DNA of 64,000 nt from Hyphomicrobiales bacterium (GTDB lineage: Bacteria > Pseudomonadota > Alphaproteobacteria > Rhizobiales > MH13), in the NCBI GenBank assembly GCA_017642935.1, contig JAEPOK010000001.1:992001-1056000 (forward strand), written 5' to 3'. The notes under the pieces were generated by a model. That model saw only the letters and a program-made list of their open reading frames with translations. It was not told the DNA's origin and did not search any database. How positions within the stretch are numbered: position 1 is the stretch's first letter; the number at the start of each line of letters is the position of its first letter. Below are positions 44,981 through 55,453 of this stretch, piece by piece. A program made the translations under genes and the position numbers.

Positions 44981-47365
44981 CTAGAACCGCGCACCCGCAC
45001 TGAAGCGGAATGCCTGCTCATCATCGTAAGTCTCGGATGCCAAAACATAGGCATAGTCTGCCCGAAGGGGACCAAATGGCGAGTTCCAAATCAAGCTCCC
45101 GCCAACGGATGCGCGGATCGAATTATCATCGTTGACGACCAATCCGCTCGTCGCGACCAAATTGTTGACGCTACCAACCGGGTCAAACAGTGTTCCAGCA
45201 TCGGCGAAGACGGCGCCACGAATACCGACAGCCTCAGTCACATAGGGCAATGCGAAATTCAACTCACCAGAAATTCCAGCATAGGTTGTGCCGCCGAGCG
45301 CGTCGCCGGTCGCCGCATCACGGGGACCCAGACTGTCAAACCCGCGGACTAGACCAGCGCCTTGGAAAAACCCATCGGTAATGAGCAGGCCACCATCGTC
45401 CCATGACCAGACATTCCCAGCTTGGACGCGAACCGATGCTACAAGGTCGAGATCCGTCGAAAGTGTGTGATATGCGCGGGCGTCCAACGTAGTTTTGACA
45501 AATTCTACGTCACCACCCAAGCCTGCAACGGTCTGACGTAACCGCGCGAAGTATCCGTCACGAGGCGTCGTCCGATTGTCGACCGTGTCATAGACCAACG
45601 TCCAGGTCAGGCTGGAGGTAACGCGATCGTTAGACCGGTCGACCGCGTCAGCAATGCCATCGACAGTCGCTCCCACAAGCTGCTCAATCGCCCTCGAAGC
45701 TGTTGTGCCCGCATCCAGTTCATACTCAGACACGTCTAATCCATAACTCAGGCCGAAGTCCAAATCATTGGTGATCGGAGCAACAATTCGCAATGCGCCG
45801 CCCGTTGCTATTGTAGTAAAGGCATTGTCATCAGAGTCACCCGACTCACGACGGTATAGATCAAACCCAGCGGCCAACCGACGACCCAAGAAATATGGTT
45901 CTGTGAATGAGAAATCGAATGTCCGATTCTCGTCAAGCCCCCCGCCAACAGCGGCACGGACAAACTGTCCACGGCCAAGGAAGTTGCGCTCGGTAACCGA
46001 AAGTTCCAAAGTCACTCCGGACGTCGTTGAGTAGCCGACACCGAAAGAGAAGTCGCCAGTCGATTGCTCGACCACGGCCACATTCAACACAATACGGTCG
46101 GCCGACGAGCCCTGGGCCGTCGTGACACGAACAGATTGAAAAAAACCGAGAGCTTCCAAACGACGCTGGGCGCGGTCCACCAGAACACGGTTGAACGCAT
46201 CACCCTCAGCAAAGTCAAACTCGCGCCGGATGACGTAATCCCGGGTGCGTGTGTTGCCGGAAATGTTGATCCGCTCGACATAGGCCCGCACGCCTTCATC
46301 GACGAAATATGTCAGGTCGATCGTGTTATCGGCAGCATTGCGATCGCCGCGTGGCCGCACCTGGACGAAGGCGTAGCCAAAGCTCGCAACCTCGATCGTC
46401 AATGCCTCGATTGACCGATCCACGGCTGTGGCATCGTAGGTGTCACCTGGTCGAGTTTCGAGGACCGAATACAAGTCTTCCGGATCAAGCTCGCGTAAGG
46501 TCGAGTCAATCTCAACATTACCGAACTGGTAACGGGGACCTTCATCAACGGTGAAAGTGATGAAAAAGACGTTTTGCTCGCGGTCGAGTTCAGCCACAGC
46601 CGAAACAACGCGGAAGTCAGCATAGCCTTCACTCAAGTAGAAGCGACGCAGGCGCTCGCGGTCAGCATCCAAACGATCTGGATCGTAGACATCGGATGAT
46701 GACAGGAAGGACAGCAATCCAGACTGCGTGGTCGTGATCGTGTCGCGCAACTTTCCGTCACTAAAGGCTTGGTTGCCAATGAATGTGATGCGCGAAACGC
46801 CAGACCGCTCGTCCTCTTCGATCTCGAAAACCAAATCGACGCGGTTGTCGCCAACGTCGATGAGCTTTGGCTCAACCCGAGCGGCAAAGCGGCCATTGCG
46901 GCGGTAAGCTTCCAAAATACGCTGCGTATCGGACTGAACCGCCGACTCGGTCAAAACGCGGCGCGGCTCAAGCTGCACCACCGTGTTCAGCGCGGAATCA
47001 TCAATGCGGCGATTGCCCTCGAAAACCACCTGCCGCACGACCGGGTTCTCAACAACCTGGACCAAGAGCACCGACCCACGGCGCTCAAGGGACACATCGG
47101 AAAACAGACCGGTCGCAAACAGCGACTGCAAGGATTCATTGAGGTCACGAGCGCCGAAGCTGCGGCCTGGCACGACCGTGACATAGGAAATGATTGTTGA
47201 GGATTCGATCCGACGATTGCCTTCAACCTGGATGGAGGAAACCGTGGCGGCTTGGGCGGAGGCGGGCACAAGGCTCAAGGCGCCATGTCCTGCTGAAATC
47301 GACAGCGGCAGAGCCGCCATCATCATCGCAAACACGAACGAAATACCCAAACGGTTCATAGTCAT
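44981..47365 (-). CDS. bamA: Outer membrane protein assembly factor BamA
   Basis: 794 residues: a signal peptide (FVFAMMMAALPLSISAGHGA), then five POTRA domains (the first opens VSSIQVEGNRRIESSTIISYV, about residue 42; later GNQAFSDGKL, YQFGNVEIDS, YVERINISGNTRTRDYVIRREF) and a C-terminal beta-barrel with VRGFDSLGPRD and a terminal Phe (FSAGARF). It inserts beta-barrel proteins into the outer membrane. It follows rseP by 184 bases, the usual order, and has AAGGATT before the ATG. Confidence 0.96.
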   Translation of the reverse strand: MTMNRLGISFVFAMMMAALPLSISAGHGALSLVPASAQAATVSSIQVEGNRRIESSTIISYVTVVPGRSFGARDLNESLQSLFATGLFSDVSLERRGSVLLVQVVENPVVRQVVFEGNRRIDDSALNTVVQLEPRRVLTESAVQSDTQRILEAYRRNGRFAARVEPKLIDVGDNRVDLVFEIEEDERSGVSRITFIGNQAFSDGKLRDTITTTQSGLLSFLSSSDVYDPDRLDADRERLRRFYLSEGYADFRVVSAVAELDREQNVFFITFTVDEGPRYQFGNVEIDSTLRELDPEDLYSVLETRPGDTYDATAVDRSIEALTIEVASFGYAFVQVRPRGDRNAADNTIDLTYFVDEGVRAYVERINISGNTRTRDYVIRREFDFAEGDAFNRVLVDRAQRRLEALGFFQSVRVTTAQGSSADRIVLNVAVVEQSTGDFSFGVGYSTTSGVTLELSVTERNFLGRGQFVRAAVGGGLDENRTFDFSFTEPYFLGRRLAAGFDLYRRESGDSDDNAFTTIATGGALRIVAPITNDLDFGLSYGLDVSEYELDAGTTASRAIEQLVGATVDGIADAVDRSNDRVTSSLTWTLVYDTVDNRTTPRDGYFARLRQTVAGLGGDVEFVKTTLDARAYHTLSTDLDLVASVRVQAGNVWSWDDGGLLITDGFFQGAGLVRGFDSLGPRDAATGDALGGTTYAGISGELNFALPYVTEAVGIRGAVFADAGTLFDPVGSVNNLVATSGLVVNDDNSIRASVGGSLIWNSPFGPLRADYAYVLASETYDDEQAFRFSAGARF

Positions 47366-47549
47366 ATTAATCCTTTACCCCTTGCGAGGGCATACCAAAC
47401 CAGCCGAGTCAGTTCGGCATCGCACTCAGTCTTCTATCGAGGCTACCGTAAGACGCAAGCCGTTGGCGGCGTTGAGTGATCCATTTATGGTCCTTTGCGG
47501 CACTTAGTTGCACGCGCGCAACGGTCACTTAACCTTTCGCAACCGTACA

Positions 47550-48683
47550 TCACCGCATCAGATTGACGATGTCGTTCCACGTCGCAAACACCATAAGAAA
47601 CATCACCATAGCCAGGCCAATGCGGAATCCGATTTCCTGGCTGCGGTCGCTCAAAGGTTTTCCACGGATTGCTTCAGCGGCGTAGAACGCCAAATGGCCG
47701 CCGTCGAGCATGGGAATAGGGAACAAGTTGACCATGCCAATAGAGACGGAAATCACGGCGGTTAGTTGCAGAAGCGCAAGAAAGCCGAGTGTGGCCACAT
47801 CGCCTGAAATCTTAGCAACCCGCACGGGGCCCGAGAGTTGATCGGGTGATTCCTGACCGACCAGTATCCGCCCGATATAGGTCAATGATTGAGTGATCAC
47901 GAGACCGGTCTGTTCCACGGCACGGCCCGTAGCTGCCAATGGGCCATACTCAATGACAGTTACGTCATCCTCATCGGCCTCATGGACAACACCAATCACG
48001 CCAACCCGCTGCCTGTTGCCGAAACCGTCATCGATTTCCCGGCGTTCCGGTACGATGGTGAGATCAAGCAGCGTTCCGGCCCGGTCGAGTGTGAAAAGCA
48101 AGGGCCGCTCGGCAGACAAAGTCACCACGCGCTGAACATCGGCAAAGGTCTCAATCGCGTTGCCCTCAATGGCAACAACGATGTCACCTGCTTCGACGCC
48201 TGCTGCTTCGGCAGCAGAGTTTTCCTGCACGGTATCGATTCGTGGCACCGTCACGGTCTCGCCGAGCGTCATGAATACGCCGGCGAAAATCACGATGGCA
48301 AGAATGAAATTAGCGAGCGGACCAGCCACGACCACAGCAGCACGTTGCCATAATGGTTTCAAATGAAAGGCCTTTTGCCTTTCTTGTTCATTCATCTGGG
48401 CCAGCTCGGCATTGTCGGGCACGCTGGCTACGTTTTCATCGCCAGCGAACTTCACATAGCCGCCCAGCGGAATCGCCGAGAGTTTCCAGCGCGTGCCGTG
48501 TTTGTCGGTAGTGCCCAATATCTCCGGGCCAAAACCGACCGAAAAGGTCCGCACGCCAACGCCGCACCACCGCGCAACAGCGAAGTGACCCAGCTCGTGG
48601 AAGAACACCACGATGGTCAACACAAACAAGAATGGCACGATCGTTCCAATGAGAAACGATCCGCTGCCTGCGATGAGTTCCAT
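47550..48683 (-). CDS. rseP: Site-2 intramembrane zinc protease RseP
   Basis: 377 residues. The zinc motif HExxH is in TIVVFFHELGHFAVAR (near residue 30) and the second metal motif is PIPMLDGGHLAFY (near 325). A single PDZ domain (VDTVQENSAAEAAGVEAGDIVVAIEGN) lies between them; E. coli RseP has two. It cleaves anti-sigma factor or signal-peptide remnants in the membrane. It sits between dxr (30 bases upstream) and bamA. Confidence 0.95.
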   Translation of the reverse strand: MELIAGSGSFLIGTIVPFLFVLTIVVFFHELGHFAVARWCGVGVRTFSVGFGPEILGTTDKHGTRWKLSAIPLGGYVKFAGDENVASVPDNAELAQMNEQERQKAFHLKPLWQRAAVVVAGPLANFILAIVIFAGVFMTLGETVTVPRIDTVQENSAAEAAGVEAGDIVVAIEGNAIETFADVQRVVTLSAERPLLFTLDRAGTLLDLTIVPERREIDDGFGNRQRVGVIGVVHEADEDDVTVIEYGPLAATGRAVEQTGLVITQSLTYIGRILVGQESPDQLSGPVRVAKISGDVATLGFLALLQLTAVISVSIGMVNLFPIPMLDGGHLAFYAAEAIRGKPLSDRSQEIGFRIGLAMVMFLMVFATWNDIVNLMR

Positions 48684-48712
48684 TCCCGCTATCCCTTTTT
48701 CCCAAGCATCAC

Positions 48713-49921
48713 TTAGCTTGGCGCGCTTATCCGGTGCAATTGGTCCTCGACGATAGCGTTAGCAAGGTGTTGACCATGCTGATCCGCCGACAGCACGTCA
48801 TCGAGCGAGGCAAATGCCCCTGCCGACAGGTCACCCAGGGCCTTGTCCATGGTCATCGCGACAATGGTGGCGATTTCGTGGAACGCGCAGCGGCCATCCA
48901 CAAACGCCCTCACCGCCACCTCATTGGCGGCGTTGAACAGGGCCGGGGCCGGGCCGCCTTCGCGCATTGCATCAAAGGCAAGACCCAGCATCGGAAAGCG
49001 GTCCAAGTCTGGCGGTTCGAAATCCAGTTGACCAAGCATCGCTAAATCAAGCCGATCAACCTGCGGCGCGGGATACCGATTGGGCCAAGCCAGCGCCGCC
49101 GCAATGGGCGTGCGCATATCGGGCATGCCAAGCTGCGCCAGGACCGATCCATCGGTGTAATGGACCATACCATGGACGATCGATTGGGGGTGTACGACAA
49201 CCTTGATGGCATCCGGGCCAACGGCGAAAAGGTGATGCGCCTCAATCACTTCCAGGCCCTTATTGGCCAAAGTGGCTGAGTCGATGGTCACCTTCTGACC
49301 CATCGTCCAGTTGGGGTGATTCAGCGCGTCCGTGAGGGTGGCAAAGCGGATTCGCTTCTTGTCCCATGTACGAAATGGCCCACCGGACGCTGTGACAGTG
49401 ATTGCTTCGATCTGCGTATGATTTTTTTCTTCAAAGACCTGAAACAGCGCGCTGTGCTCGGAGTCGAGCGGCAGGATCCTCACGCCTTTGTCGGCGGCAA
49501 GCTTCATCATCACGGGTCCGGCACACACCAAGGCCTCCTTGTTAGCGAGCGCCACCGTGTTGCCCGCCTGGATGGCCGCCATCGCAGGCTCAATGCCAGG
49601 CGAACCCACCATGGCGCAGACGACCAAGTCAGCCGACTCAGCGGCGGCGTCGATAACAGCGCCCCGCCCGGCCGCTACATCGATCGGCGTTCCAGCTAGG
49701 CGCTCTTTCAAGGCCTGATAGTGCTGCTCATCGGCGACAACGGCGCGCTCCGCATTAAGCTTTATGGCGCGTTCTGCGAGCTTATCGACATTGGAATGGC
49801 CGACCAGCGTCGTCACACGGAACCGCTCGCGGTTGGCCAAGATGATGTCGGTGGTGCTGTCACCGATCGAACCGGTGGCGCCAAGGATGGCAATCGAGCG
49901 GGTCGTGTTGCTGTTTGGCAT
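48713..49921 (-). CDS. dxr: 1-deoxy-D-xylulose 5-phosphate reductoisomerase
   Basis: 402 residues. The NADPH motif is SIAILGATGSIGDST at the N-terminus; the metal/substrate region is ALANKEALVCAGPV and ILPLDSEHSALFQVF; the flexible loop is MGQKVTIDSATLANKGLEVIEAHHLF. It performs the second step of the MEP isoprenoid route. Isoprenoid output feeds the undecaprenyl synthase gene two positions upstream. It follows cdsA by 2 bases. Confidence 0.96.
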   Translation of the reverse strand: MPNSNTTRSIAILGATGSIGDSTTDIILANRERFRVTTLVGHSNVDKLAERAIKLNAERAVVADEQHYQALKERLAGTPIDVAAGRGAVIDAAAESADLVVCAMVGSPGIEPAMAAIQAGNTVALANKEALVCAGPVMMKLAADKGVRILPLDSEHSALFQVFEEKNHTQIEAITVTASGGPFRTWDKKRIRFATLTDALNHPNWTMGQKVTIDSATLANKGLEVIEAHHLFAVGPDAIKVVVHPQSIVHGMVHYTDGSVLAQLGMPDMRTPIAAALAWPNRYPAPQVDRLDLAMLGQLDFEPPDLDRFPMLGLAFDAMREGGPAPALFNAANEVAVRAFVDGRCAFHEIATIVAMTMDKALGDLSAGAFASLDDVLSADQHGQHLANAIVEDQLHRISAPS

Positions 49922-49923
49922 GG

Positions 49924-50832
49924 TCAGACTGCCCCCAGCGTGAGCAGGCCTTCGGCCACTGTGCCCTGCCCTTTCAGGGATAGCCCGATCAAGAACGCAG
50001 CAGCGCTGGCAAACACCAGCCCATCGACGCGATCCATGAACCCTCCATGACCTGGAAGCAGCGTACCGGAGTCTTTTGCGCCAAAACGACGTTTCAGCCC
50101 CGACTCAAAAAGATCACCGGCTTGCGATGCAACGCTTAAGACCAATGCCATAAGACCAATATAGGCTACAGAGACCCAGGTCATGGCATGACCGGTGGTG
50201 CGGGCCGAAACATGGACATCCGCCCAGGCGATGTAGCCAACGCAAATGATCATGGCCGCCAACGCTCCTGAAATGGCGCCGGACCAGGTTTTATTGGGTG
50301 AGACCGAGGGCATCAGCTTTGGGCCACCAATGGTGCGCCCGCCGAAATAAGCGGCGATGTCGGTTGCCCAAACGGCCGCAAACACAAACAGAATGGCCGA
50401 AAGGCCGACGCTGTCATGGCCGCGCAGGCTGACAAGGCTCACCACCAACCAAGTCGCGTAAGAAACCCCGGTCAGCGACCACCGTTTGGGGCTTTCCAGA
50501 AGAGCAGCACCCAGCGCGACGAACAGAGAGCCGATACCGACGGCCATTGCCGCGACAGGGCCGAAAAAGAAGGCGACCGAGGCGGCCACGGCGACAACCA
50601 TCATGCCAAGCACGAGGCGGCGCTGGGAGTTCGGCCCCGTCAATCGTTCCCACTCGCTCAAGACGAAAAAGCTAAGCACCGAAAAGGCAACGACGAGGAC
50701 CAAACCGCCGGTCCATGTCGTCACCAACGCGACCGCCATCAAGACGACGCCGGAGAGCACGCGCTTTGTCAGTTCAGACATTGGGCGACTCACGGTCGAT
50801 TTGTCAGGTGTTGGGGAATTGGGGGCGGTCAT
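49924..50832 (-). CDS. cdsA: Phosphatidate cytidylyltransferase
   Basis: 302 residues from ATG 50832, which has AAGGTG just upstream; a start at 50781 (MSELTKRVLSG), which matches many family members, lacks a ribosome site. It is a multi-helix membrane protein ending in the family signature SGLKRRFGAKDSGTLLPGHG, then GFMDRVDGL. It makes CDP-diacylglycerol for phospholipids. It lies between uppS and dxr in the standard alphaproteobacterial order. Confidence 0.94.
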   Translation of the reverse strand: MTAPNSPTPDKSTVSRPMSELTKRVLSGVVLMAVALVTTWTGGLVLVVAFSVLSFFVLSEWERLTGPNSQRRLVLGMMVVAVAASVAFFFGPVAAMAVGIGSLFVALGAALLESPKRWSLTGVSYATWLVVSLVSLRGHDSVGLSAILFVFAAVWATDIAAYFGGRTIGGPKLMPSVSPNKTWSGAISGALAAMIICVGYIAWADVHVSARTTGHAMTWVSVAYIGLMALVLSVASQAGDLFESGLKRRFGAKDSGTLLPGHGGFMDRVDGLVFASAAAFLIGLSLKGQGTVAEGLLTLGAV

Positions 50833-50894
50833 GCACCTTGGCATAGGGCGTCTGGCCACGTTTGGCCAGATCGCCATTGGCGGCGGTTTGCCGC

Positions 50895-51701
50895 TTACTC
50901 AGCAGCCACTTGGACGGCGCTTGCCCGGCCACCAAAACGCCGGTCGCGACGTCGAAATTCTTCCAAGGCACCGTCCAGCGCCACGGCATTGAAATCGGGC
51001 CAAAGCGTTTCAGTGAATACGAACTCAGCATAGGCGGCCTGCCAGAGCAGAAAATTGGAAAGGCGCATTTCACCGCTGGTGCGGATGATCAAATCAGGGT
51101 CCGGTGATCCGCAGGTATCAAGCGCGCGCTCAAAAAGGTCCGATGTGATGGCGTCTGCATCAAGAACGCCTTTTGCCGCCTGTTCAGCCAGCTTGCGCGC
51201 CGCACGGACGATTTCATCACGCCCGCCATAATTGAAGGCAATGTTGAGAAAAAGGTTGCGGCCATCGCGAGTCACGGTCTCGGCATGCTCAAGCAGTTCG
51301 CGAATGTCAGGCGCCAGGTCTTCGCGCTCGCCGATGACCCGAACCTTGACGCCATTGGCTTTGAGCTCGCCAAGGTCGCGTTTGATGAACACGCGCAAAA
51401 GCATGAGCAGGTCACGGACTTCGGCCTTTGGGCGCTTCCAGTTTTCTGACGAGAACGCGAAAAGCGTGAGATACTTCACCCCGCGCTCGCCAACATCGCG
51501 CACCGCCTGGCGCAGCGCTTCGACGCCGCGCCGATGGCCCTCGACACGTGGCAAGCCCTTACGTTCGGCCCAGCGTCCATTGCCATCCATGATGATACCG
51601 ATATGCGCCGGCACATAACCGAGACCATCGGTCGCCGAGGGAACAGCGAACGTGTCCTCGTCAAAGTCCTGAAGACGTGCGGCGGATGACGGTGGGTTCA
51701 T
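50895..51701 (-). CDS. uppS: Undecaprenyl diphosphate synthase
   Basis: 268 residues of the cis-prenyltransferase family. The diphosphate-binding motif is [14 protein letters not shown] near residue 35; [11 protein letters not shown] and [20 protein letters not shown], followed by AAYAEF, are the other signatures. It builds the C55 lipid carrier for peptidoglycan and O-antigen. It follows frr by 35 bases. An N-terminal extension of about 30 residues precedes the conserved start. Confidence 0.95.
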   Translation of the reverse strand: MNPPSSAARLQDFDEDTFAVPSATDGLGYVPAHIGIIMDGNGRWAERKGLPRVEGHRRGVEALRQAVRDVGERGVKYLTLFAFSSENWKRPKAEVRDLLMLLRVFIKRDLGELKANGVKVRVIGEREDLAPDIRELLEHAETVTRDGRNLFLNIAFNYGGRDEIVRAARKLAEQAAKGVLDADAITSDLFERALDTCGSPDPDLIIRTSGEMRLSNFLLWQAAYAEFVFTETLWPDFNAVALDGALEEFRRRDRRFGGRASAVQVAAE

Positions 51702-51736
51702 GGCGTTCTATCAGGCATCGACCAGATGGCAGGCAT

Positions 51737-52288
51737 CTAGATCTGCATGATCTCCGTTTCTTTGGATGCGAGCATCTTGTCGACCTCGCCAACAAAACGA
51801 TCCGTCAGTTTTTGCACCTGATCAGATTTGCTGCGGACATCATCCTCGGAAAGTCCGTCAGCTTTCTTAATGCTGTCCAAACCGTCGCGGCGAACGTGGC
51901 GGATGGCGATCCGAGCCTGCTCGGCATATTTTTGGGCGACCTTGGTCAATTCGGTCCGACGTTCTTCGTTGAGCTCGGGGATGGGAAGGCGAATATTGGT
52001 GCCATCCACCACCGGATTGAGGCCTAGATTCGACTGCCGTATGGCCTTTTCGACCGCAATTAAGGTGCCTTTGTCCCAAACGTTGATCGAAATCATGCGC
52101 GGTTCTGGCACGCTGACCGTAGCCACCTGGGTCATCGGCATCATGCTGCCATAGGCCTCGACCATGATTGGTTCGACCAAGCTGGAAGACGCTCGACCGG
52201 TGCGCAAACCACCAAACTCAGATTTGAGGCTTGCCACCGCCCCCTGCATGCGCCGTTCAAGGTCGCCAAGATCGATCTCTTCACTCAT
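51737..52288 (-). CDS. frr: Ribosome recycling factor
   Basis: 183 residues from ATG 52288; a GTG 9 bases upstream is possible but is part of the TAGGTG ribosome site. Domain patterns: [31 protein letters not shown] and [20 protein letters not shown], the usual three-helix bundle with hinge. With EF-G it splits the post-termination ribosome. It follows pyrH by about 98 bases. Confidence 0.96.
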   Translation of the reverse strand: MSEEIDLGDLERRMQGAVASLKSEFGGLRTGRASSSLVEPIMVEAYGSMMPMTQVATVSVPEPRMISINVWDKGTLIAVEKAIRQSNLGLNPVVDGTNIRLPIPELNEERRTELTKVAQKYAEQARIAIRHVRRDGLDSIKKADGLSEDDVRSKSDQVQKLTDRFVGEVDKMLASKETEIMQI

Positions 52289-52386
52289 CGTTTTCACCTA
52301 TACGCAGGGTTTGATAGACAGGCGGTGGAGGGGCAGGACAACCGCCGGGCACGCTGTAACGCTTTTTTCTGCTCCGTGTCACGCCA

Positions 52387-53103
52387 TTAAGGCGTGATCC
52401 GCGAGCCAACATCTTCACCTGCCACAACGCCGCTGAGCGCACCTGGCTGATGAATCGAAAACACGACAATGGGTAGAGCGTTATCGCGCGCCAGGGCAAG
52501 GGCAGCGGTGTCCATCACCTGCAACCCTTTGGCTAAGGCCTCATCGAGGGTCAGTTTGGCATAGCGCGTAGCGCTCGGGTCCTTTTTCGGATCGGCGCTG
52601 TAAACACCGTCAACCTGTGTCGCCTTCAACACGGCATCGGCACCAATCTCAGCCGCTCGCAAGGCGGCGCCCGTGTCGGTGGTGAAAAACGGACTACCCG
52701 TGCCACCGGCCAAGACAACGACTTCGCCGGCATCAAGGGCGGCGGTGACGGCGCGCTGGGAAAAGGTCTCGCACATAGTGGGCGCAGGGAAACCAGAGAA
52801 AAGGTTGGCCTTTGCGCCCGCCTCGCGGATCGCCTCGCGCATCGCAATGCCGTTAATGAGCGTGCCAAGCATGCCCATATGGTCGCCGGCAACACGGTCT
52901 CCGCCTTCGGCGGCCATGCGTGCGCCGCGAATGATGTTGCCGCCACCGACAACGATCGCCAGCTGCGCACCTTTGCTGGCGCAATCGGCTATTTCACCGG
53001 CAATGCGCTTCATCGTCGCTGCATCATGGCCAAAGCCTTGCGAGCCGGCCAGCGCCTCGCCGGACAATTTCAGCAGATAACGGGGAGCAGAATCAGCCAC
53101 CAT
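52387..53103 (-). CDS. pyrH: UMP kinase
   Basis: 238 residues of the amino acid kinase fold. RYLLKLSGEALAGSQGFG at the N-terminus is the phosphate loop; AIVVGGGNIIRGARMA, GTGSPFFTTDTGAALRAAEI and KATQVDGVYSADPKKDP follow in the UMP-kinase pattern. It makes UDP in pyrimidine nucleotide synthesis. It lies between tsf (hairpin at 53139-53164) and frr, as usual. Confidence 0.96.
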   Translation of the reverse strand: MVADSAPRYLLKLSGEALAGSQGFGHDAATMKRIAGEIADCASKGAQLAIVVGGGNIIRGARMAAEGGDRVAGDHMGMLGTLINGIAMREAIREAGAKANLFSGFPAPTMCETFSQRAVTAALDAGEVVVLAGGTGSPFFTTDTGAALRAAEIGADAVLKATQVDGVYSADPKKDPSATRYAKLTLDEALAKGLQVMDTAALALARDNALPIVVFSIHQPGALSGVVAGEDVGSRITP

Positions 53104-53138
53104 TGACCCTTTTCATAAGCGCGCTCCGGATACAGCAA

Positions 53139-53164
53139 GGGTGCCGCGCTGTCACGCGGCACCC
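53139..53164 (-). terminator. Hairpin between tsf and pyrH
   Basis: GGGTGCCGCG (53139-53148) pairs perfectly with CGCGGCACCC (53155-53164), 6-base loop. It lies 44 bases after the tsf stop on the minus strand. Only two Ts follow, so it may reduce rather than stop read-through into pyrH. Confidence 0.6.
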
Positions 53165-53208
53165 CATTAGTTCAAGCTTACGGCCGTAACGACACGTCGC
53201 CCCGCTGG

Positions 53209-54135
53209 TTAGCCTTGAGCGACGGCTGCCACTTCAGCGGCGAAGTTGGCTTCTTCCTTCTCGATACCATCACCAAGCTTGAAGAGCGCGAACGCGGTCA
53301 TATTGATCGGCGCGCCGACATCGCCCTCGGCATCTTTGATCGCCTGGGCAACAGTCACGTCCGGGTTCATGACGAAGGACTGGTTCAGGAGAACGCTTTC
53401 TTCGAAGAACTTACGGATGCGGCCTTCGACCATCTTCTCGATGATGTTTTCCGGCTTGCCCGACTCGCGTGCCTGCTCGGAAAACACGTGACGCTCGCGC
53501 TCCACGACCGCTGGGTCCATGTCGTCAACCGACAGCGACAATGGCGTGGTGGCGGCGACGTGCATCGCAACCTGACGACCGATGCCGGCCAGCGCTTCCT
53601 GGTTGCCTGACGACTCCATCGCGACCAGCACACCGATCTTGCCAAGTCCCGGCGCGACAGCGGAGTGCACGTAACTTGCGACCACGCCTTCGTTCACCGA
53701 AAGCTTGGCGACACGGCGCAGGTTCATGTTCTCGCCAATGGTGGCAACGGCATCCTTGATGCTGGCTTCGACCGTTTTGTCCGAACCATCGAGCGTTGCT
53801 GCCTGCACAGCATCAACCGAACCGTCGGTGCCGAGGGCCGTTTTAGCAACGCCCATCACCAGGCCCTGAAACTGCTCGTTGCGGGCAACAAAGTCGGTTT
53901 CGGAGTTGAGCTCGATCATCGCAGCCTGCTTGCCATCGGCAAACAAACCAACAAGACCTTCGGCCGCAACGCGGCTTGCCTTCTTGGCAGCGCGGGCAAG
54001 GCCTTTGGTGCGCAGGTAATCAACAGCGGCTTCCATGTCGCCGCCGGTTTCCACCAACGCGGCCTTACAATCCATCATGCCTGCGCCTGTGGTTTCGCGC
54101 AGTTCTTTCACGGCGGCTGCGGTGATTGCGGCCAT
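53209..54135 (-). CDS. tsf: Elongation factor Ts
   Basis: 308 residues. The N-terminal UBA-like motif [20 protein letters not shown] and the core motif [28 protein letters not shown] are family signatures. It recycles GDP-bound EF-Tu. The ATG is preceded by GGAGATCAG. It follows rpsB by 246 bases and precedes pyrH, the universal order. Confidence 0.97.
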   Translation of the reverse strand: MAAITAAAVKELRETTGAGMMDCKAALVETGGDMEAAVDYLRTKGLARAAKKASRVAAEGLVGLFADGKQAAMIELNSETDFVARNEQFQGLVMGVAKTALGTDGSVDAVQAATLDGSDKTVEASIKDAVATIGENMNLRRVAKLSVNEGVVASYVHSAVAPGLGKIGVLVAMESSGNQEALAGIGRQVAMHVAATTPLSLSVDDMDPAVVERERHVFSEQARESGKPENIIEKMVEGRIRKFFEESVLLNQSFVMNPDVTVAQAIKDAEGDVGAPINMTAFALFKLGDGIEKEEANFAAEVAAVAQG

Positions 54136-54381
54136 TGGTCTGATCTCCTATCAACTGTGTCGTTGCTGGCTGGTACACGGCTCCAGTGGAACCTTTGCGC
54201 CGAGCCGCATTCCTGTGCGGGTGGACTTGCCGATCAACGATGACACATCAGTGTCAACGCGGGGGCATGCACCATCTCGCGATTTGGCTGGGTTTTGCGG
54301 CGTGAGCAGCATGTATGGGTATGCAGCTCACAACCTTCAAGCGTTGGCCAAACGGGCCTCTGCCATGCGTTCAGCGCTGAA

Positions 54382-55254
54382 CTAAGCGCTGGGCTTTTCT
54401 TCAGCGGGCGCTTCGGCTGTGGCTTCAGCCGCAGCAGCTTCCTCAGCCACGGGTGCGGCCTCTTCAGCGGCAGCCTCAGCTGGCGCTTCTTCAGCAGCTA
54501 CTTCTTCCAAAGCCGGCTCAACCGGCGTTTCTTCCGTCGCGCCCAGATCGATGCCCATGCCGGTTTTGTTGCGACCGATGCCGTCAAGTGCGGCGCGCGA
54601 AATCAGATCGCAAAACAGCGCCACCGATCGGCCCGCATCATCATTGCCGGGGATCGGGAAGGTGATGCCGTCGGGGTTGCAGTTGGTGTCAACAACGGCA
54701 ACCACCGGGATACCCAAGCGATTGGCTTCCTTGATAGCAATCGACTCTTTGTTGGTGTCGATCACAAACATCATGGAGGGCAGGCCCGGCATGTTCTTGA
54801 TACCACCAAGCGCGCGCTCAAGTTTGTCGCGCTCACGGGTGCGCAGCAGGCGCTCTTTCTTGGTAAGACCCGACTCAGGGTTGGCCAGAATCTCTTCCAG
54901 ATGCTTCAAGCGCTTGATCGAATTGGAAATCGTGTTCCAGTTGGTCAGCATGCCGCCGAGCCAGCGGGAATTTACATAATACTGAGCGCAATTGCGCGCC
55001 GCTTCAGCGATCGGCTCAGCAGCCTGGCGCTTGGTGCCGACGAAAAGAATGCGGCCACCATCGGCCAGCACATCGGAAACCGCCTGCAGCGCGCGCTGCA
55101 ACATCGGAGCGGTCTGACCAAGATCGAGAATGTGGACGCCGTTACGCTCACCGAAAATGTAGGTCCCCATACGTGGGTTCCAGCGGTGGGTTTGGTGTCC
55201 AAAATGGGCGCCAGCTTCCAGAAGCTGACGCATGGTGAAGGCAGGAAGTGCCAT
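54382..55254 (-). CDS. rpsB: 30S ribosomal protein S2
   Basis: 290 residues. [24 protein letters not shown] is the family opening; [21 protein letters not shown] and [15 protein letters not shown] are further signatures. The last 50 residues are an Ala/Glu/Pro-rich low-complexity tail ([20 protein letters not shown]), longer than in E. coli S2 (241 residues) but common in Rhizobiales. It binds the 30S subunit with S1. A 199-bp gap to dnaE holds its promoter. Confidence 0.97.
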   Translation of the reverse strand: MALPAFTMRQLLEAGAHFGHQTHRWNPRMGTYIFGERNGVHILDLGQTAPMLQRALQAVSDVLADGGRILFVGTKRQAAEPIAEAARNCAQYYVNSRWLGGMLTNWNTISNSIKRLKHLEEILANPESGLTKKERLLRTRERDKLERALGGIKNMPGLPSMMFVIDTNKESIAIKEANRLGIPVVAVVDTNCNPDGITFPIPGNDDAGRSVALFCDLISRAALDGIGRNKTGMGIDLGATEETPVEPALEEVAAEEAPAEAAAEEAAPVAEEAAAAEATAEAPAEEKPSA

Positions 55255-55453
55255 GCGGAATATCCTCTTTTCCGGTTTAACCTAGCGCACCGTTGGGCCA
55301 TCACTCAGGCAAGAACCTGAAGCCCACCGGATGGTCGATCAACTGCCATCGACCGGTCGGTGCGTGTGGAATGAAGGGGCGCTTAGCGGGTTTTGCAGTG
55401 CAAAGCAAGCATAACCGGCTGGCAGGGACGAATGGCGGCAAACACCTGCTTGG